A DNA stretch of 64,000 nt from Butyrivibrio fibrisolvens (lineage in GTDB: Bacteria > Bacillota > Clostridia > Lachnospirales > Lachnospiraceae), in assembly GCF_023206215.1 (NCBI RefSeq), contig NZ_CP065800.1, positions 2,852,001 to 2,916,000 of the forward strand. Direction: 5' to 3'. Every line of letters begins with the position of its first letter. The stretch's first letter is position 1. Shown piece by piece: positions 10,081-19,356 of this stretch. The notes beneath the pieces are model-generated. The model saw only the letters and a list, made by a program, of their open reading frames with translations, made no database searches and was not told the DNA's origin. Both the position numbers and the translations under genes were made by a program.

Positions 10081-11922
10081 TTATTCTGCAGATACTATGT
10101 AGTAATAAACAGGCTGTCCACCAGCCTGAAGCTCGATATCGCAATTAGGATATTCGTTAGCTACACGCTTTCTAAGGCTCTCAGCAGTCTCTTCATCTAC
10201 ATCTGCTCCATAATAGATACTGATAAGCTCAAGCTCTTCTGACATAAGACCTTTGAGCATTTCGAAGGTTACATCTTCCATCTTCTGTCCAACAGAAATG
10301 ATGCCTTCATCACCAATACCCATGTAATCACCTTCATGGATCTGTTTGTCATCTATAACTGTATCACGTACTGCATATGTAACTTCACCTGTATGTACTC
10401 CGCCGATAACATCCATCATAGTCTCTTTGTTCTCTTCAGCAGACATATCAGGTATGAAATTGATAACTGCAGTTACACCCTGAGGAACTGTCTTGGTAGG
10501 GATTACGATGACTTCCTTATCCTCTGACAGATCTCTTGCCTGATTAGCCGCCATGATGATGTTCTTGTTATTAGGAAGAACAAATACAGTCTTGGCATTA
10601 ACATGCTCGATTGCTGTAAGGATATCATCAGTACTAGGGTTCATAGTCTGGCCACCGCTGATGACTTCATCAACACCAAGTCCCTTGAAAAGTTCTGTAA
10701 GACCGTCACCGGCACATACAGCAACAAATCCAAAATCAGCAGGTTCTTCGGCAGGCTCAGAAGCTTTATTCTCTTCCATAGAACCGAAAGCTTCGCCCTT
10801 ATCATCGCCCCATTTTGCAGCATCGTTAAGTACTGCATCAACGTGCTTGCCAGATACCTTGATCTCTCCTTCAGGATATTCATACTCAGCATCCTGAGGA
10901 ATTGTGCGCTCAGCCATTCCGGAGATCTCCTGATCGATCTCATCAGCTGTTCCGTTCTCATTCATGTGGAAGAGCTTCTCACGATGCTCCATACGCATGT
11001 TATCAACCTTCATGTTAGAAAGCTGTCCTAAAAGAAGCGCCTTCTGAATAGCAAGTCCCGGATCATTGGTATGTACATGGATCTTGCAGATCTCGTCATC
11101 TGCTACCATTACGATACTATCACCGATATCTCCGAGGAATTTTCTGAAATCAGATTCCTGCTTGGCATTAAGTTCTCTCTTTAAGAGAATAACGAATTCT
11201 GTACAATAACCATATTTGATCTCTACAGGAGCTTCCTTGGATACGATCTTCTTAGGAGCTGTAGGAGCTTCTACAGCTGCTACAGGTGTAAGATCGATCT
11301 CTTCTCCAAGAAGTCCGCTAAGAGCTCCTTTAAGCACCTGTACAAGGCCTTCTCCGCCTGAATCTACTACGCCTGCCTGTTTAAGAACAGGGAGCATATC
11401 AGGGGTTTTATCGAGAACTTCGTCTGCATACTCAATAACTTCCTTAGCAAACTTCTCGATATCTGTTTCGCCGGCACTGGCAAGTTCTCTTGCCTTATCG
11501 CCTGCACCCTTGGCTACTGTAAGGATTGTTCCTTCCTTAGGCTTCATTACAGCCTTGTATGCTGTCTCTACAGCCTTATCAAAAGCATCGGCGAGTATCT
11601 GAACATCAATCTCCTCATGCTCCTTAAGTCCCTTTGTAAGTCCTCTTAAAAGCTGTGACAGGATAACGCCTGAATTACCTCTGGCTCCGCGAAGAGATCC
11701 AGATGAGATAGCCTTACAAACCGCAGCCATGTCGTTTTTATCACATTCCTGAACTTCCTTGGCTGCAGCCATGATAGTCATAGTCATATTTGTTCCTGTA
11801 TCACCATCCGGTACAGGGAATACGTTCAACTGGTTGATCCATTCTTTTTTAGCTTCAAGGTTCTTTGCGCCCGCAAGAAACATTCTTGCGACCATTCTTG
11901 AATCAATGCTACTTGTACTCAA
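10081..11922 (-). CDS. fakA: Fatty acid kinase catalytic subunit (DAK2/YloV)
   Basis: 613 residues, slightly longer than usual (about 550). N-terminal DhaL ATP-binding domain (about 10-200) with PDGDTGTNM at 38-46 holding the Mg-ATP aspartates and RGARGNSG near 83-90; a middle domain and a C-terminal DegV-like domain follow. It phosphorylates fatty acids bound by a FakB/DegV protein. An acidic low-complexity insert lies between the last two domains near residues 320-390. TTG start at 11922 with GGAGG upstream. It is 25 bp from the Asp23-like gene, the standard yloU-yloV pair. A terminator follows. Confidence 0.93.
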   Translation of the reverse strand: MSTSSIDSRMVARMFLAGAKNLEAKKEWINQLNVFPVPDGDTGTNMTMTIMAAAKEVQECDKNDMAAVCKAISSGSLRGARGNSGVILSQLLRGLTKGLKEHEEIDVQILADAFDKAVETAYKAVMKPKEGTILTVAKGAGDKARELASAGETDIEKFAKEVIEYADEVLDKTPDMLPVLKQAGVVDSGGEGLVQVLKGALSGLLGEEIDLTPVAAVEAPTAPKKIVSKEAPVEIKYGYCTEFVILLKRELNAKQESDFRKFLGDIGDSIVMVADDEICKIHVHTNDPGLAIQKALLLGQLSNMKVDNMRMEHREKLFHMNENGTADEIDQEISGMAERTIPQDAEYEYPEGEIKVSGKHVDAVLNDAAKWGDDKGEAFGSMEENKASEPAEEPADFGFVAVCAGDGLTELFKGLGVDEVISGGQTMNPSTDDILTAIEHVNAKTVFVLPNNKNIIMAANQARDLSEDKEVIVIPTKTVPQGVTAVINFIPDMSAEENKETMMDVIGGVHTGEVTYAVRDTVIDDKQIHEGDYMGIGDEGIISVGQKMEDVTFEMLKGLMSEELELISIYYGADVDEETAESLRKRVANEYPNCDIELQAGGQPVYYYIVSAE

Positions 11923-11947
11923 GTTAGGTTCCTCCTACACAAGTCGA

Positions 11948-12310
11948 TCAGTCGATAACTCGAACACCTTCGACATAAATATTGATCTTCTCTATTTCTA
12001 GTCCTGTAAACTCTTCAACCTTATACTTAACTGAGTCGATAAGGTTATCTGCAACAGCAGAAATACTTACACCGTAAGCAATAATAACGTGAAAATTAAG
12101 TACAAGCTTCTTGTTCTGGTTAAGTTCTACGTTGATACCCTTAGTCATGTTATCAGAACGAAGCAAACTTACCAGTCCGTCTCTTATACTAACGTTAGCC
12201 ATGCCAACAATACCGAAGCATTCCATCGCAACAGTTCCGGCATACTGAGCTATTACCTCGTTGTCTATGGAAATATTGCCCATATGTGTGTTCAATGATG
12301 AAGCCTTCAT
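11948..12310 (-). CDS. Asp23/Gls24 family envelope stress protein (YloU-like)
   Basis: 120 residues, whole length is one Asp23 domain: GNISIDNEVIAQYAGTVAME near the start and the typical VIIAYGVSISAVADNLIDSV in the second half. These small proteins are linked to cell envelope or fatty acid metabolism and stand next to fakA in most Firmicutes. ATG backed by GAGGAGG. Likely co-transcribed with fakA; separated from rpmB upstream by a terminator. Confidence 0.92.
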   Translation of the reverse strand: MKASSLNTHMGNISIDNEVIAQYAGTVAMECFGIVGMANVSIRDGLVSLLRSDNMTKGINVELNQNKKLVLNFHVIIAYGVSISAVADNLIDSVKYKVEEFTGLEIEKINIYVEGVRVID

Positions 12311-12379
12311 TGGTTGTCCTCCTCGTAAAATGGCATTTCTATGTATGCATAGATAGCATAATTATATGACAGGTATTAC

Positions 12380-12417
12380 AAAAAATAAAGCGCTTCCTCT
12401 TAAAAAAGAAGCGCTTC
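12380..12417 (-). terminator. Rho-independent terminator after rpmB
   Basis: Minus strand stem GAAGCGCTT ... AAGCGCTTC with loop, then TTTATTTTTT. It ends the rpmB transcript and isolates it from asp23-fakA. Confidence 0.88.
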
Positions 12418-12438
12418 CGTGTCATTTCTCAGAAATAA

Positions 12439-12624
12439 TTAAGCTCTCTCAACAGCATTTGATCTGAGGCAGCTGGTGCAAACGTTCATTCTGCGAGTAG
12501 ATCCGTTGATCTTAACTGCAACACGCTGAACATTAGCGTTCCATGCTCTGTTTGATCTTCTATGGGAATGGCTTACGTTGTTACCAAAATGAACGCCCTT
12601 GCCACATACTTCACACTTTGCCAT
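12439..12624 (-). CDS. rpmB: 50S ribosomal protein L28
   Basis: 61 residues, full length. Begins MAKCEVCGKGVHFGNNVSHS and carries a CxxC pair near each end (CEVC and CTSC), the zinc-ribbon form of L28. GGAGG precedes the ATG. Own promoter (12738-12766) and terminator (12380-12417) make it monocistronic. Confidence 0.98.
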   Translation of the reverse strand: MAKCEVCGKGVHFGNNVSHSHRRSNRAWNANVQRVAVKINGSTRRMNVCTSCLRSNAVERA

Positions 12625-12737
12625 CTTAACACCTCCTGTAAAACTATGTTAATTAATGAGAATTTTAAATTAAAAATCACATCCATGTACGCATAATGAC
12701 GACTCAAAAAATCATCCTATGCAGTCGCAACATTGAT

Positions 12738-12766
12738 ACTATAACAAAACATTCGAGTTTTTGCAA
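12738..12766 (-). promoter_or_regulatory. Sigma-A type promoter for rpmB
   Basis: Minus strand TTGCAA, 17-bp spacer, TATAGT. Leader of about 105 nt before the rpmB ATG. Nothing else is visible in 12625-12894. Confidence 0.65.
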
Positions 12767-12894
12767 GAAGAAATTTACATTTGATGATAATTTTATAATT
12801 TTTTTGACAGTGAAGCTTTAATATAAGCAATTATTAACAGTCTGTATACATTAATTATCATCTATAATGCCATAAAGAAATGCTCTGTCTATGA

Positions 12895-13476
12895 TCACTG
12901 CTGTGAAGCCTGATCTCCAAGACTATCTTCCATCTCCTGCTTAAGCTTGGAGTATTCGATGTTGAGCCATTGAACAAGCTCATCATCTCCCTTTACATTA
13001 TCCGGATGAAATATCTTCATCAGGGCTTTATACCTTTTCTTTAGCGATAAAGGGGTATCTGCGCCTTTAAAAAGGACATTCATAAGACCTGCAGACTGTT
13101 CCTGAAGCTTGACTTCTGCATTGGCAAGATCCTCCTGGAGCATGATCCTTTCCTGCATTATCTTCTTTTTCTCGATCTCAAGAGCTTTGCGGTCGTTACT
13201 TAATTTGTCATATCCGTCTTTGAGGATCTGCATCTTCTGGTCAAAAAATGAACGGTCATGTTCGAATTCAGCCCTCTGTTCCTGAAGCTTCTTACCGGCT
13301 TTATCAATTTCTTCTTTAAGAAGGGTACGTTCCTTTTCCAGTTTTAGCCACTGGTCGTCAAGAGCAGATTCCTGATTCTTGAGTCTGCAGCTTTCCTTAA
13401 AAAGAAAACGTCTTAGTTCTTCTAATGAACTTTGATCTGTTCTTTCAAAAAGCTCGTCACTTCGATTCTGATCCAT
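12895..13476 (-). CDS. Coiled-coil protein with a C-terminal J-like domain
   Basis: 193 residues. Residues about 20-130 form a long charged coiled coil rich in K, E and Q. Residues 140-185 look like a short DnaJ domain: helix SLKKRYKALMKIFHPDN with the HPD tripeptide at 157-159, then NIEYSKLKQEME. HPD is the motif that stimulates Hsp70 ATPase, so a DnaK co-chaperone role is possible, but the domain is at the wrong end and lacks the rest of DnaJ. GGGAG site before the ATG. Not in an evident operon with gerW downstream. Confidence 0.75.
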   Translation of the reverse strand: MDQNRSDELFERTDQSSLEELRRFLFKESCRLKNQESALDDQWLKLEKERTLLKEEIDKAGKKLQEQRAEFEHDRSFFDQKMQILKDGYDKLSNDRKALEIEKKKIMQERIMLQEDLANAEVKLQEQSAGLMNVLFKGADTPLSLKKRYKALMKIFHPDNVKGDDELVQWLNIEYSKLKQEMEDSLGDQASQQ

Positions 13477-13549
13477 GGCTTTCTCCCTTTCGCAGATATG
13501 AACTGCAAACTACTACAGCCATCTCCCATTCATAAGTGATGACATCTAA

Positions 13550-13945
13550 TTACTTCTCATCATCTCCAAAAGCGGCATCTACCACATCTTCATCACTTGG
13601 CATGTCATTTTTAGAGCCGCCCTGGAATTTATTGATAACATCAGGAACAAGATCCAGTATCTTTGTAACTGCATCCTGATTCTTGATATTTACAAGCTTT
13701 GTCTGTCCGTTTCTAATAACAAGAACAGCTGTTGGAGACATCTTAGCTCCAAATCCACCTGCTCCGCGCTTTTTCTTCTCTTCGTCCTTGGAGCCTGCAC
13801 CTACACCCATTGATACATCAACAAGTGGAATGATGATAGTATCACCTATCTTAGTAGGCTCACCTACTACAGTTTTTGCAGAAAGCATCTGCTGCATGCC
13901 TTCCATAAGGGAATCAACAATTCCGTCAAAATGTTTATTCTCCAT
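13550..13945 (-). CDS. gerW: GerW/YtfJ family spore protein
   Basis: 131 residues, full family length. Matches the YtfJ pattern: TVVGEPTKIGDTIIIPL, then a Gly-rich GAGGFGAKMSP, then AVLVIRNGQTKLV. In Bacillus the protein is needed for germination by some receptors; in non-sporulating Lachnospiraceae it persists with unknown role. It lies 22 bp after a DUF2953 protein, exactly the ytfI-ytfJ order of Bacillus. Confidence 0.93.
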   Translation of the reverse strand: MENKHFDGIVDSLMEGMQQMLSAKTVVGEPTKIGDTIIIPLVDVSMGVGAGSKDEEKKKRGAGGFGAKMSPTAVLVIRNGQTKLVNIKNQDAVTKILDLVPDVINKFQGGSKNDMPSDEDVVDAAFGDDEK

Positions 13946-13967
13946 ATATCCTCCCTTTTAAGTCCTC

Positions 13968-15218
13968 TTATTTTTTCATTATACGATCAAATCTTTTCCA
14001 AACTTTTCGTATATCTTTATTAAAATAAACTCTGGCTGCTGATAATAAAAGCCTCCAAAGAGCTATTCTGCCTTTGATATCGACACTGGCTTCTACTACC
14101 TTGTTCTCAAAATCAGGTTCAAGCCAGATATCATAGTCGTTAAAGGTATTAACAACACTTACGCCTGCAAGGAGCTTGCCCATGGACGCAGGATCTCCGA
14201 TACCCAGTAATATATCGGCATCTATCTTACCCGGCATAATATGCCTTAGTACAAGATATAGATCCTTTTTTGCACGTAAAAAAGCCCTCTCAAATGTAGG
14301 ACTATCAAGCAGATCCTTGATCAAATCCATTTTATCATATGCCCTTGATATTGTATAGAAAGCTTTTTCTACAGCCTCTCCGGGCTTTTCAAGAAAGTCC
14401 AGAGCCTTCTCGAAAAGGTCTGCCATCTTTTCTATAAAATCAAAGAAAGTAAAAATATCAATGTCTTCTTTATCTTCCAATTCTTCCGAATCATTATCAT
14501 CTTCTGCTGCATCATTTCCATGATCATTTCTATAATCATTTTCATGATCATTTTCAGAATCATCTTTATGAACATTTCCATCATCAGATGTATCTAAATC
14601 GCCGGATACATCCTTTTTATCAGAAGCCTCAATATTTGAAGCACTAATATCTGAAGTCTTATTTTCAGAGGACTTTTTATTATTTGATTTATTTTGGTCA
14701 TTTAATGATTCCTGATTACCTGCATCTTTTGAGCTTTGGTCAGAAACTTCTTCATAGGAACCGGCATTATCCATTGCCTTTTCTAATTTGGCCTGGCTCT
14801 TCTTTTCTTCTTTTCTTCTTGTCTTTTCCTCTTTCCTTTGCTTCTTTTCTTCAGATTTTGGAAGAATCTTAAAGAAAAGGACCTTTAGCCAAAAGCTGGT
14901 ATTCTCCGGATATCCGATGCCGCCTCTTACAAGATGTAATAGCCAGCTAAAAGAAGCCTTGCAGTCAATCTTGTCTAAAACATAGCTCTTAGGATCATTC
15001 GGCGCAGCTTCTTCCAAGCCATGATCAGTGTCATCGCCGGAGCCTTCATCTGACAATTCAGATAACTTATCAATGTCGATCCTTCCTATAACTGCTTTGG
15101 CTCTGTACCTCAAAGGAACAAATAAAATAATAAGAAGGAGGGCAAGTATTACCAAAAGGATCACCAGCAAAGCGATGCCTATTATTTTTAAAATGCTAAG
15201 AAAAGTCCCCAGTATCAC
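13968..15218 (-). CDS. DUF2953 membrane protein (YtfI-like)
   Basis: 416 residues. One hydrophobic segment at about 8-35, then a short conserved block FSWLLHLVRGGIGYPENTSF around 95, a Lys/Glu-rich stretch, an unusually long Ser/Asp/Asn-rich linker (about 150-255), and the conserved DUF2953 C-terminal half with LGIGDPASMGKLLAG. GTG start overlaps the upstream stop codon (GTGA). Function unknown; coupled to gerW. The acidic linker is low complexity and likely lineage-specific. Confidence 0.85.
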   Translation of the reverse strand: MILGTFLSILKIIGIALLVILLVILALLLIILFVPLRYRAKAVIGRIDIDKLSELSDEGSGDDTDHGLEEAAPNDPKSYVLDKIDCKASFSWLLHLVRGGIGYPENTSFWLKVLFFKILPKSEEKKQRKEEKTRRKEEKKSQAKLEKAMDNAGSYEEVSDQSSKDAGNQESLNDQNKSNNKKSSENKTSDISASNIEASDKKDVSGDLDTSDDGNVHKDDSENDHENDYRNDHGNDAAEDDNDSEELEDKEDIDIFTFFDFIEKMADLFEKALDFLEKPGEAVEKAFYTISRAYDKMDLIKDLLDSPTFERAFLRAKKDLYLVLRHIMPGKIDADILLGIGDPASMGKLLAGVSVVNTFNDYDIWLEPDFENKVVEASVDIKGRIALWRLLLSAARVYFNKDIRKVWKRFDRIMKK

Positions 15219-15559
15219 TCTTCTTCCTCCTGTGCTCCCATTGTCTCAAGATATCCCAAAAGATCACCGTCCATACCGCATTCTGAAGCACGTACGGATA
15301 TCATCACCACCATATCCAGGGCTTCTGTATATCCTGCAGCAAGCCCGTACACATGGACAGGATTGTTCCTAAAGAACTTCTGAGTCAGCACCCCGCAGTG
15401 AATGATATCAAGCTGGTCATGAGGATTCCCTGCTTTGCATATGGCATATACAGACAGTTGCCCTGCTCCGTGCTGCATTTTCCATTTTACCAGAGGGAGA
15501 TTCTTAAGAGACTGTCCGACATATAAATTTTTATCAAATTCGCAATAATGTTTTTTCAA
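15215..15559 (-). CDS. Conserved hypothetical protein
   Basis: 114 residues, soluble. TTG start at 15559 with GGGAG 7 nt before it. No family recognised. Contains VYAICKAGNPHDQLDIIHCG and an acidic tail. It overlaps the DUF2953 gene by four bases, so it is translationally coupled to the ytfI-gerW unit, and it follows the PBP gene by 12 bp, which suggests one long operon from ftsW to gerW. Confidence 0.8.
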   Translation of the reverse strand: MKKHYCEFDKNLYVGQSLKNLPLVKWKMQHGAGQLSVYAICKAGNPHDQLDIIHCGVLTQKFFRNNPVHVYGLAAGYTEALDMVVMISVRASECGMDGDLLGYLETMGAQEEEE

Positions 15560-15571
15560 AAAGTTCTCCCA

Positions 15572-16990
15572 TTAATTCAAAGAATTAACTCCAAAATACT
15601 CATCAAATATACGCTTAGCAACAGGAACAGCCATATGTCCGCCGCTTCCTGCTTTTTCCATAATTATTGTAACACAAATCTGCGGATCATCCTTAGGAGC
15701 AAATCCGGTAAACCATGCATGTGAATCTGAAGACGATGATGAATACTCCGCTGAGCCTGTCTTGCCTACTGCATTGTACGGAGAGTCTGCAAGACCTGTA
15801 GCTGTACCTGACTGCACTACCTGCTCCATCATCTGTGTAAGAGTCGCAGCTTCGTCTGAAGTCATAAGCTGGCCGTACTCCTGAGGATTAAAAGTCTCTA
15901 CAGCCTTACCATCAGCTGACTTAACACCGGATACCAGATAAGGCTTCATAAGTGTTCCGCCATTGGCTATTGCCATTGTTATCATATTCATATGAAGAGG
16001 CGATACGCTGGTAGCGCCCTGGCCTATCGAAAGCTGCATCTTGTCTTCGGCTGAAAGAGAGGTACTTGCAGTTGCTATACTTTTTGAATATGGAAAGTCA
16101 ACCGGCAGTTCCTCATTGAACATAAGTTCATCCAAAGTCTTCGCAAACATAGTCTGATCAAGTGAAAGACCGATATTGGCGTAAGAGGAGTTACAGGACT
16201 TGGCAAATGATGAGAAAAAATCAAGGCCTCCGTGAACCTGATTGTGATAACACTTGATAGAAGCTCCGTTAACAGTAAGAGATCCTTTACAAGAAAATGT
16301 ATATTCGCCATATGTAGTAGGATTCTCTCGCAAGAACTCCAATGAAGTAACAATCTTAAAGGTTGATCCCGGCGGATACAATCCCTGAGTACTTCTATTA
16401 ACAAGAGCTGCTGTAGTCTTATCATTGGATAGTGTATTCCAGTCAGCCTTGATCGTATTGGGATTAAAATCAGGCTTTGAAACCATAGCCAGTATAGCTC
16501 CGGTATTGGGATCCGAGATGATGACAGCTCCGTTGTAATCTCCAAGAGAATAATATGCAAGGACCTGAAGGCTTGCATTAATAGTGGTATATACATTATC
16601 TCCCGGGAACTTAAGTCCCTTATCATCATAAGAAGCCTTGGTTGCAAGCGATGAATTACAGTTGATCAGGTAGTATTTCATCGACTTTTCTATCCCCATA
16701 CCACCCATGTCTGCATAACCTACAACATGAGCAAACTGATTGGAATAAGGATAAGACCTTACTTCATTGCCCTCTTCGTCAGTTACTGTAAGTGCCAGTT
16801 CCTTGCCATCAGAAGATATTATGGATCCTCTGCTATTCTCTTCCTGAAGCTGAGATGCACGCTTGTTATAATCATTCATTACAAATTCAACTCTGTTAGC
16901 ATAGCTGTACCAGCCTATATACACAAGCATTGTAGCAACAAGCCCTGTAAAAAATACAGCTAAAAATGTGATTGCTTTATTGTTATTCAA
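15572..16990 (-). CDS. Penicillin-binding protein, monofunctional transpeptidase
   Basis: 472 residues: one N-terminal membrane helix (about 8-30), a short dimerisation region, then a transpeptidase domain with catalytic serine in STFK (209-212), SCN at 265-267 as the SxN motif, and KTG in VGKTGSAE near 405. Small class B PBP of the PbpA/PBP2 kind that cross-links peptidoglycan. TTG start with GGAGG 9 nt upstream. The FtsW/RodA glycosyltransferase encoded 45 bp upstream is the expected partner. Confidence 0.92.
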   Translation of the reverse strand: MNNNKAITFLAVFFTGLVATMLVYIGWYSYANRVEFVMNDYNKRASQLQEENSRGSIISSDGKELALTVTDEEGNEVRSYPYSNQFAHVVGYADMGGMGIEKSMKYYLINCNSSLATKASYDDKGLKFPGDNVYTTINASLQVLAYYSLGDYNGAVIISDPNTGAILAMVSKPDFNPNTIKADWNTLSNDKTTAALVNRSTQGLYPPGSTFKIVTSLEFLRENPTTYGEYTFSCKGSLTVNGASIKCYHNQVHGGLDFFSSFAKSCNSSYANIGLSLDQTMFAKTLDELMFNEELPVDFPYSKSIATASTSLSAEDKMQLSIGQGATSVSPLHMNMITMAIANGGTLMKPYLVSGVKSADGKAVETFNPQEYGQLMTSDEAATLTQMMEQVVQSGTATGLADSPYNAVGKTGSAEYSSSSSDSHAWFTGFAPKDDPQICVTIIMEKAGSGGHMAVPVAKRIFDEYFGVNSLN

Positions 16991-17035
16991 ATCTGTCTGC
17001 CTCCATAGGCTATATACTTAGACCAAAGATGTCCA

Positions 17036-18397
17036 TCAGTCCTGATAATCGTGTGACATTGCCTGAGCTTGTCTGTATCTCTCCAGAGCCTCATAATGTT
17101 CATCAACTCTTATAAGACATGTTGCTTCAAATACACCTATAGACAACATTGTGACCATAAGAGAGGTTCCGCCATAGCTTACAAGCGGAAGTGTGACACC
17201 CGTAAGAGGTATGAATTTAGATCCTCCGCCTACTGTAAGGAAAGTCTGAAAGATAAGCCATACTGCAATACCACAGTCAATATATTTGGACCATCTATCC
17301 CTGAGCCTTGATGCTTCCAAAAGCATCATAAGGAACATAGATATCACAACAAGTATCATGGAGATACTGTAAATAATGCCAAACTCCTCTGCTATAGCAG
17401 AAAAGATAAAGTCATCTTCTACGTAAGGAATAGTCTGAGGATTGCCCTTAAAAAGTCCAAGTCCAAACCATCCGCCTGAACTTATGCCAAAAAGTGACTG
17501 TGTAAGCTGATATCCTGTTGATTCAATCGTAGACCATGGATCAAGCCAAGCCTGCACGCGGACTCTTACGTGTCTGAAAAGCATAAATCCTGCAATAGCT
17601 CCGACCATACCTATCCCCACTCCGGCAAGAAGATAGGCAGGATTCCTTGATGCTACAAATAAAACTGCAAGATATATGATAAAAAGTATCGCAGATGCAC
17701 CCAGGTCTCTACTCATCATAAGGATAAGAATATAGACCATAGCTACTCCAAAAGTGATCAATGCCTCCTTGATAGTTGCAGCCCTGCACAAAACGCACGA
17801 CAAAAAGAATATAAAGATAAGCTTTACAAATTCAGAAGGCTGGAATGTAACACCGAAGGCGGTAAAAGAAATATATGAACCATTGGTAATTGAACCGCAC
17901 AGAAGTACGATTCCGAGAAAAACAGCTCCCAAAATCGCATAAGCCCACGTAAGGTTTGTTAATACCGGCAGCTTGTATACAATCTCACATACAATAAACA
18001 TTGCAACGATGGATACACCTGCAATGATCATCTGCCGTAATGCCTTACCGGAATCTATCCTCATCAGCATGATGACAGACGTCATCATAAGAAAGGCGGC
18101 ATTATTAATGATCAGTTTATTGCCGTCAGGAAAAAATGCGCTGAATAAAAGCAAAAGACTCGACAATACAAGCACTATACCGATTCCATAAAAAATATAG
18201 TTTAAGTTACCTGTACGTAAAACTATGGTAATAAAACTAAGAACAAGTATAATTACCTGCATGATTATCTGAAGTGCGTATATCGGTGCTCTCTTTTTCT
18301 CACTCTTAAACTTAAGTGCGATAAAACCGCACATTGCAAAGAGACAGCTAAGTATGGCGATAACATACTTCGAAATCTCAACAATATATAACCTCAT
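17036..18397 (-). CDS. FtsW/RodA/SpoVE family peptidoglycan glycosyltransferase
   Basis: 453 residues with about 10-12 membrane helices. SEDS polymerase that builds glycan strands from lipid II. Typical blocks: FQPSEFVKLIFIFFL near 185, MSRDLGASAILF near 228, and GVTLPLVSYGGTSLM near 405. N-terminus carries extra helices compared with the core family, as in clostridial FtsW-like proteins paired with PbpA. GGGAG 10 nt before the ATG. Co-transcribed with the PBP downstream. Confidence 0.93.
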   Translation of the reverse strand: MRLYIVEISKYVIAILSCLFAMCGFIALKFKSEKKRAPIYALQIIMQVIILVLSFITIVLRTGNLNYIFYGIGIVLVLSSLLLLFSAFFPDGNKLIINNAAFLMMTSVIMLMRIDSGKALRQMIIAGVSIVAMFIVCEIVYKLPVLTNLTWAYAILGAVFLGIVLLCGSITNGSYISFTAFGVTFQPSEFVKLIFIFFLSCVLCRAATIKEALITFGVAMVYILILMMSRDLGASAILFIIYLAVLFVASRNPAYLLAGVGIGMVGAIAGFMLFRHVRVRVQAWLDPWSTIESTGYQLTQSLFGISSGGWFGLGLFKGNPQTIPYVEDDFIFSAIAEEFGIIYSISMILVVISMFLMMLLEASRLRDRWSKYIDCGIAVWLIFQTFLTVGGGSKFIPLTGVTLPLVSYGGTSLMVTMLSIGVFEATCLIRVDEHYEALERYRQAQAMSHDYQD

Positions 18398-18416
18398 TCA
18401 AAAACTTCTCCCAATT

Positions 18417-19253
18417 TTACTCTGTTCCTCTTTTATAATGTCCAGTAGTATATTCCTTATATGGAGCTTCGCCACGGCCGCCTTCAAGGATCTCCTCCCA
18501 GAAATCCAATATCAACTTAGCATCCCTGCCACTTTCTGTCGAAAGATCAATCCTGAAAGCAGTAATACCATTCTCTTTAGATAGGCTCTCTATCTGTTTG
18601 TGAAGAGAAAGTGGAACACTATTGTAGATAATATTAAGACACTGACGACAGTCTGTCAGCACCTTCATGGAATTATTCTTCCTGTCTGTAATACTGTCAT
18701 ATGCCGTATAGTTGGTTCCAAACCGTCCGGAGCAATTATTCATAGTCTTCTTCACGCATCCGGCAGATACCATCATAGGTATATATCCGTATATACAGGA
18801 AGAAAAGACATAATCAGCTTTGCCATCAATAGACTTAAGGACTTCACCAAGCTCATGTCTGTTAAGTTCATACGGTATACAGCCTTCATCAACACGCATC
18901 TGTCCAAAAACAAGATCAGCTGCGCCGTGATTCCACATATAGATACCATAGTCACATATTATACGACCATCAAAAGTTCCGTCTTCGTTTAAAGAAAGAA
19001 ATGCAAGTTCTTCCAAATTCCTTACAAGAAATCCCTTGGAAAAAGAACTGCAGGATTTCCAAATGCGCTGTATATCCCTGATTCCTTCAAGGCCTGTCTC
19101 ATTTCTCATCATATATGGAAGTGCCACATAGATATCTATATCATCTGATACCTGTGTAGCAAGCGAAGGAACCTCATCCAAAAGCATATGATAGTCAATG
19201 TATAAGCGCTGAGGCTTTATGTTCATAGAAACAACCGCTTTGAGCTGTTCCAT
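18417..19253 (-). CDS. U32-family-like protein, second half; N-terminus probably frameshifted
   Basis: 278 residues from the first ATG. Resembles the C-terminal part of long clostridial U32 (YhbU/YegQ-type, tRNA or rRNA hydroxylation) proteins: cysteines in GCVKKTMNNC and DCRQC, VPLSLHKQ, and the ending YTTGHYKRG. The reading frame is open upstream of the ATG at 19253 and encodes KQLHILVSNMEQLKAVV, the normal family start, but there is no start codon in frame. An ATG at 19297 followed by six A is out of frame by one; a seventh A would give a 293-residue protein. No good ribosome site is seen at either start. Follows the first U32 gene by about 100 bp. Confidence 0.7.
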   Translation of the reverse strand: MEQLKAVVSMNIKPQRLYIDYHMLLDEVPSLATQVSDDIDIYVALPYMMRNETGLEGIRDIQRIWKSCSSFSKGFLVRNLEELAFLSLNEDGTFDGRIICDYGIYMWNHGAADLVFGQMRVDEGCIPYELNRHELGEVLKSIDGKADYVFSSCIYGYIPMMVSAGCVKKTMNNCSGRFGTNYTAYDSITDRKNNSMKVLTDCRQCLNIIYNSVPLSLHKQIESLSKENGITAFRIDLSTESGRDAKLILDFWEEILEGGRGEAPYKEYTTGHYKRGTE

Positions 19254-19356
19254 ATTGCTGACCAGAATATGAAGTTGTTTATTTATAATTTTTTCATATT
19301 ATTTATTTTTTTAGTATTTTTTGTTTTGATACTCGAATATCCTTATTACGATATAC

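Noticed and set aside
12678..12688. ACATCCATGT in the rpmB leader as another array hairpin
   Set aside because: No extended stem on either side, so likely chance.
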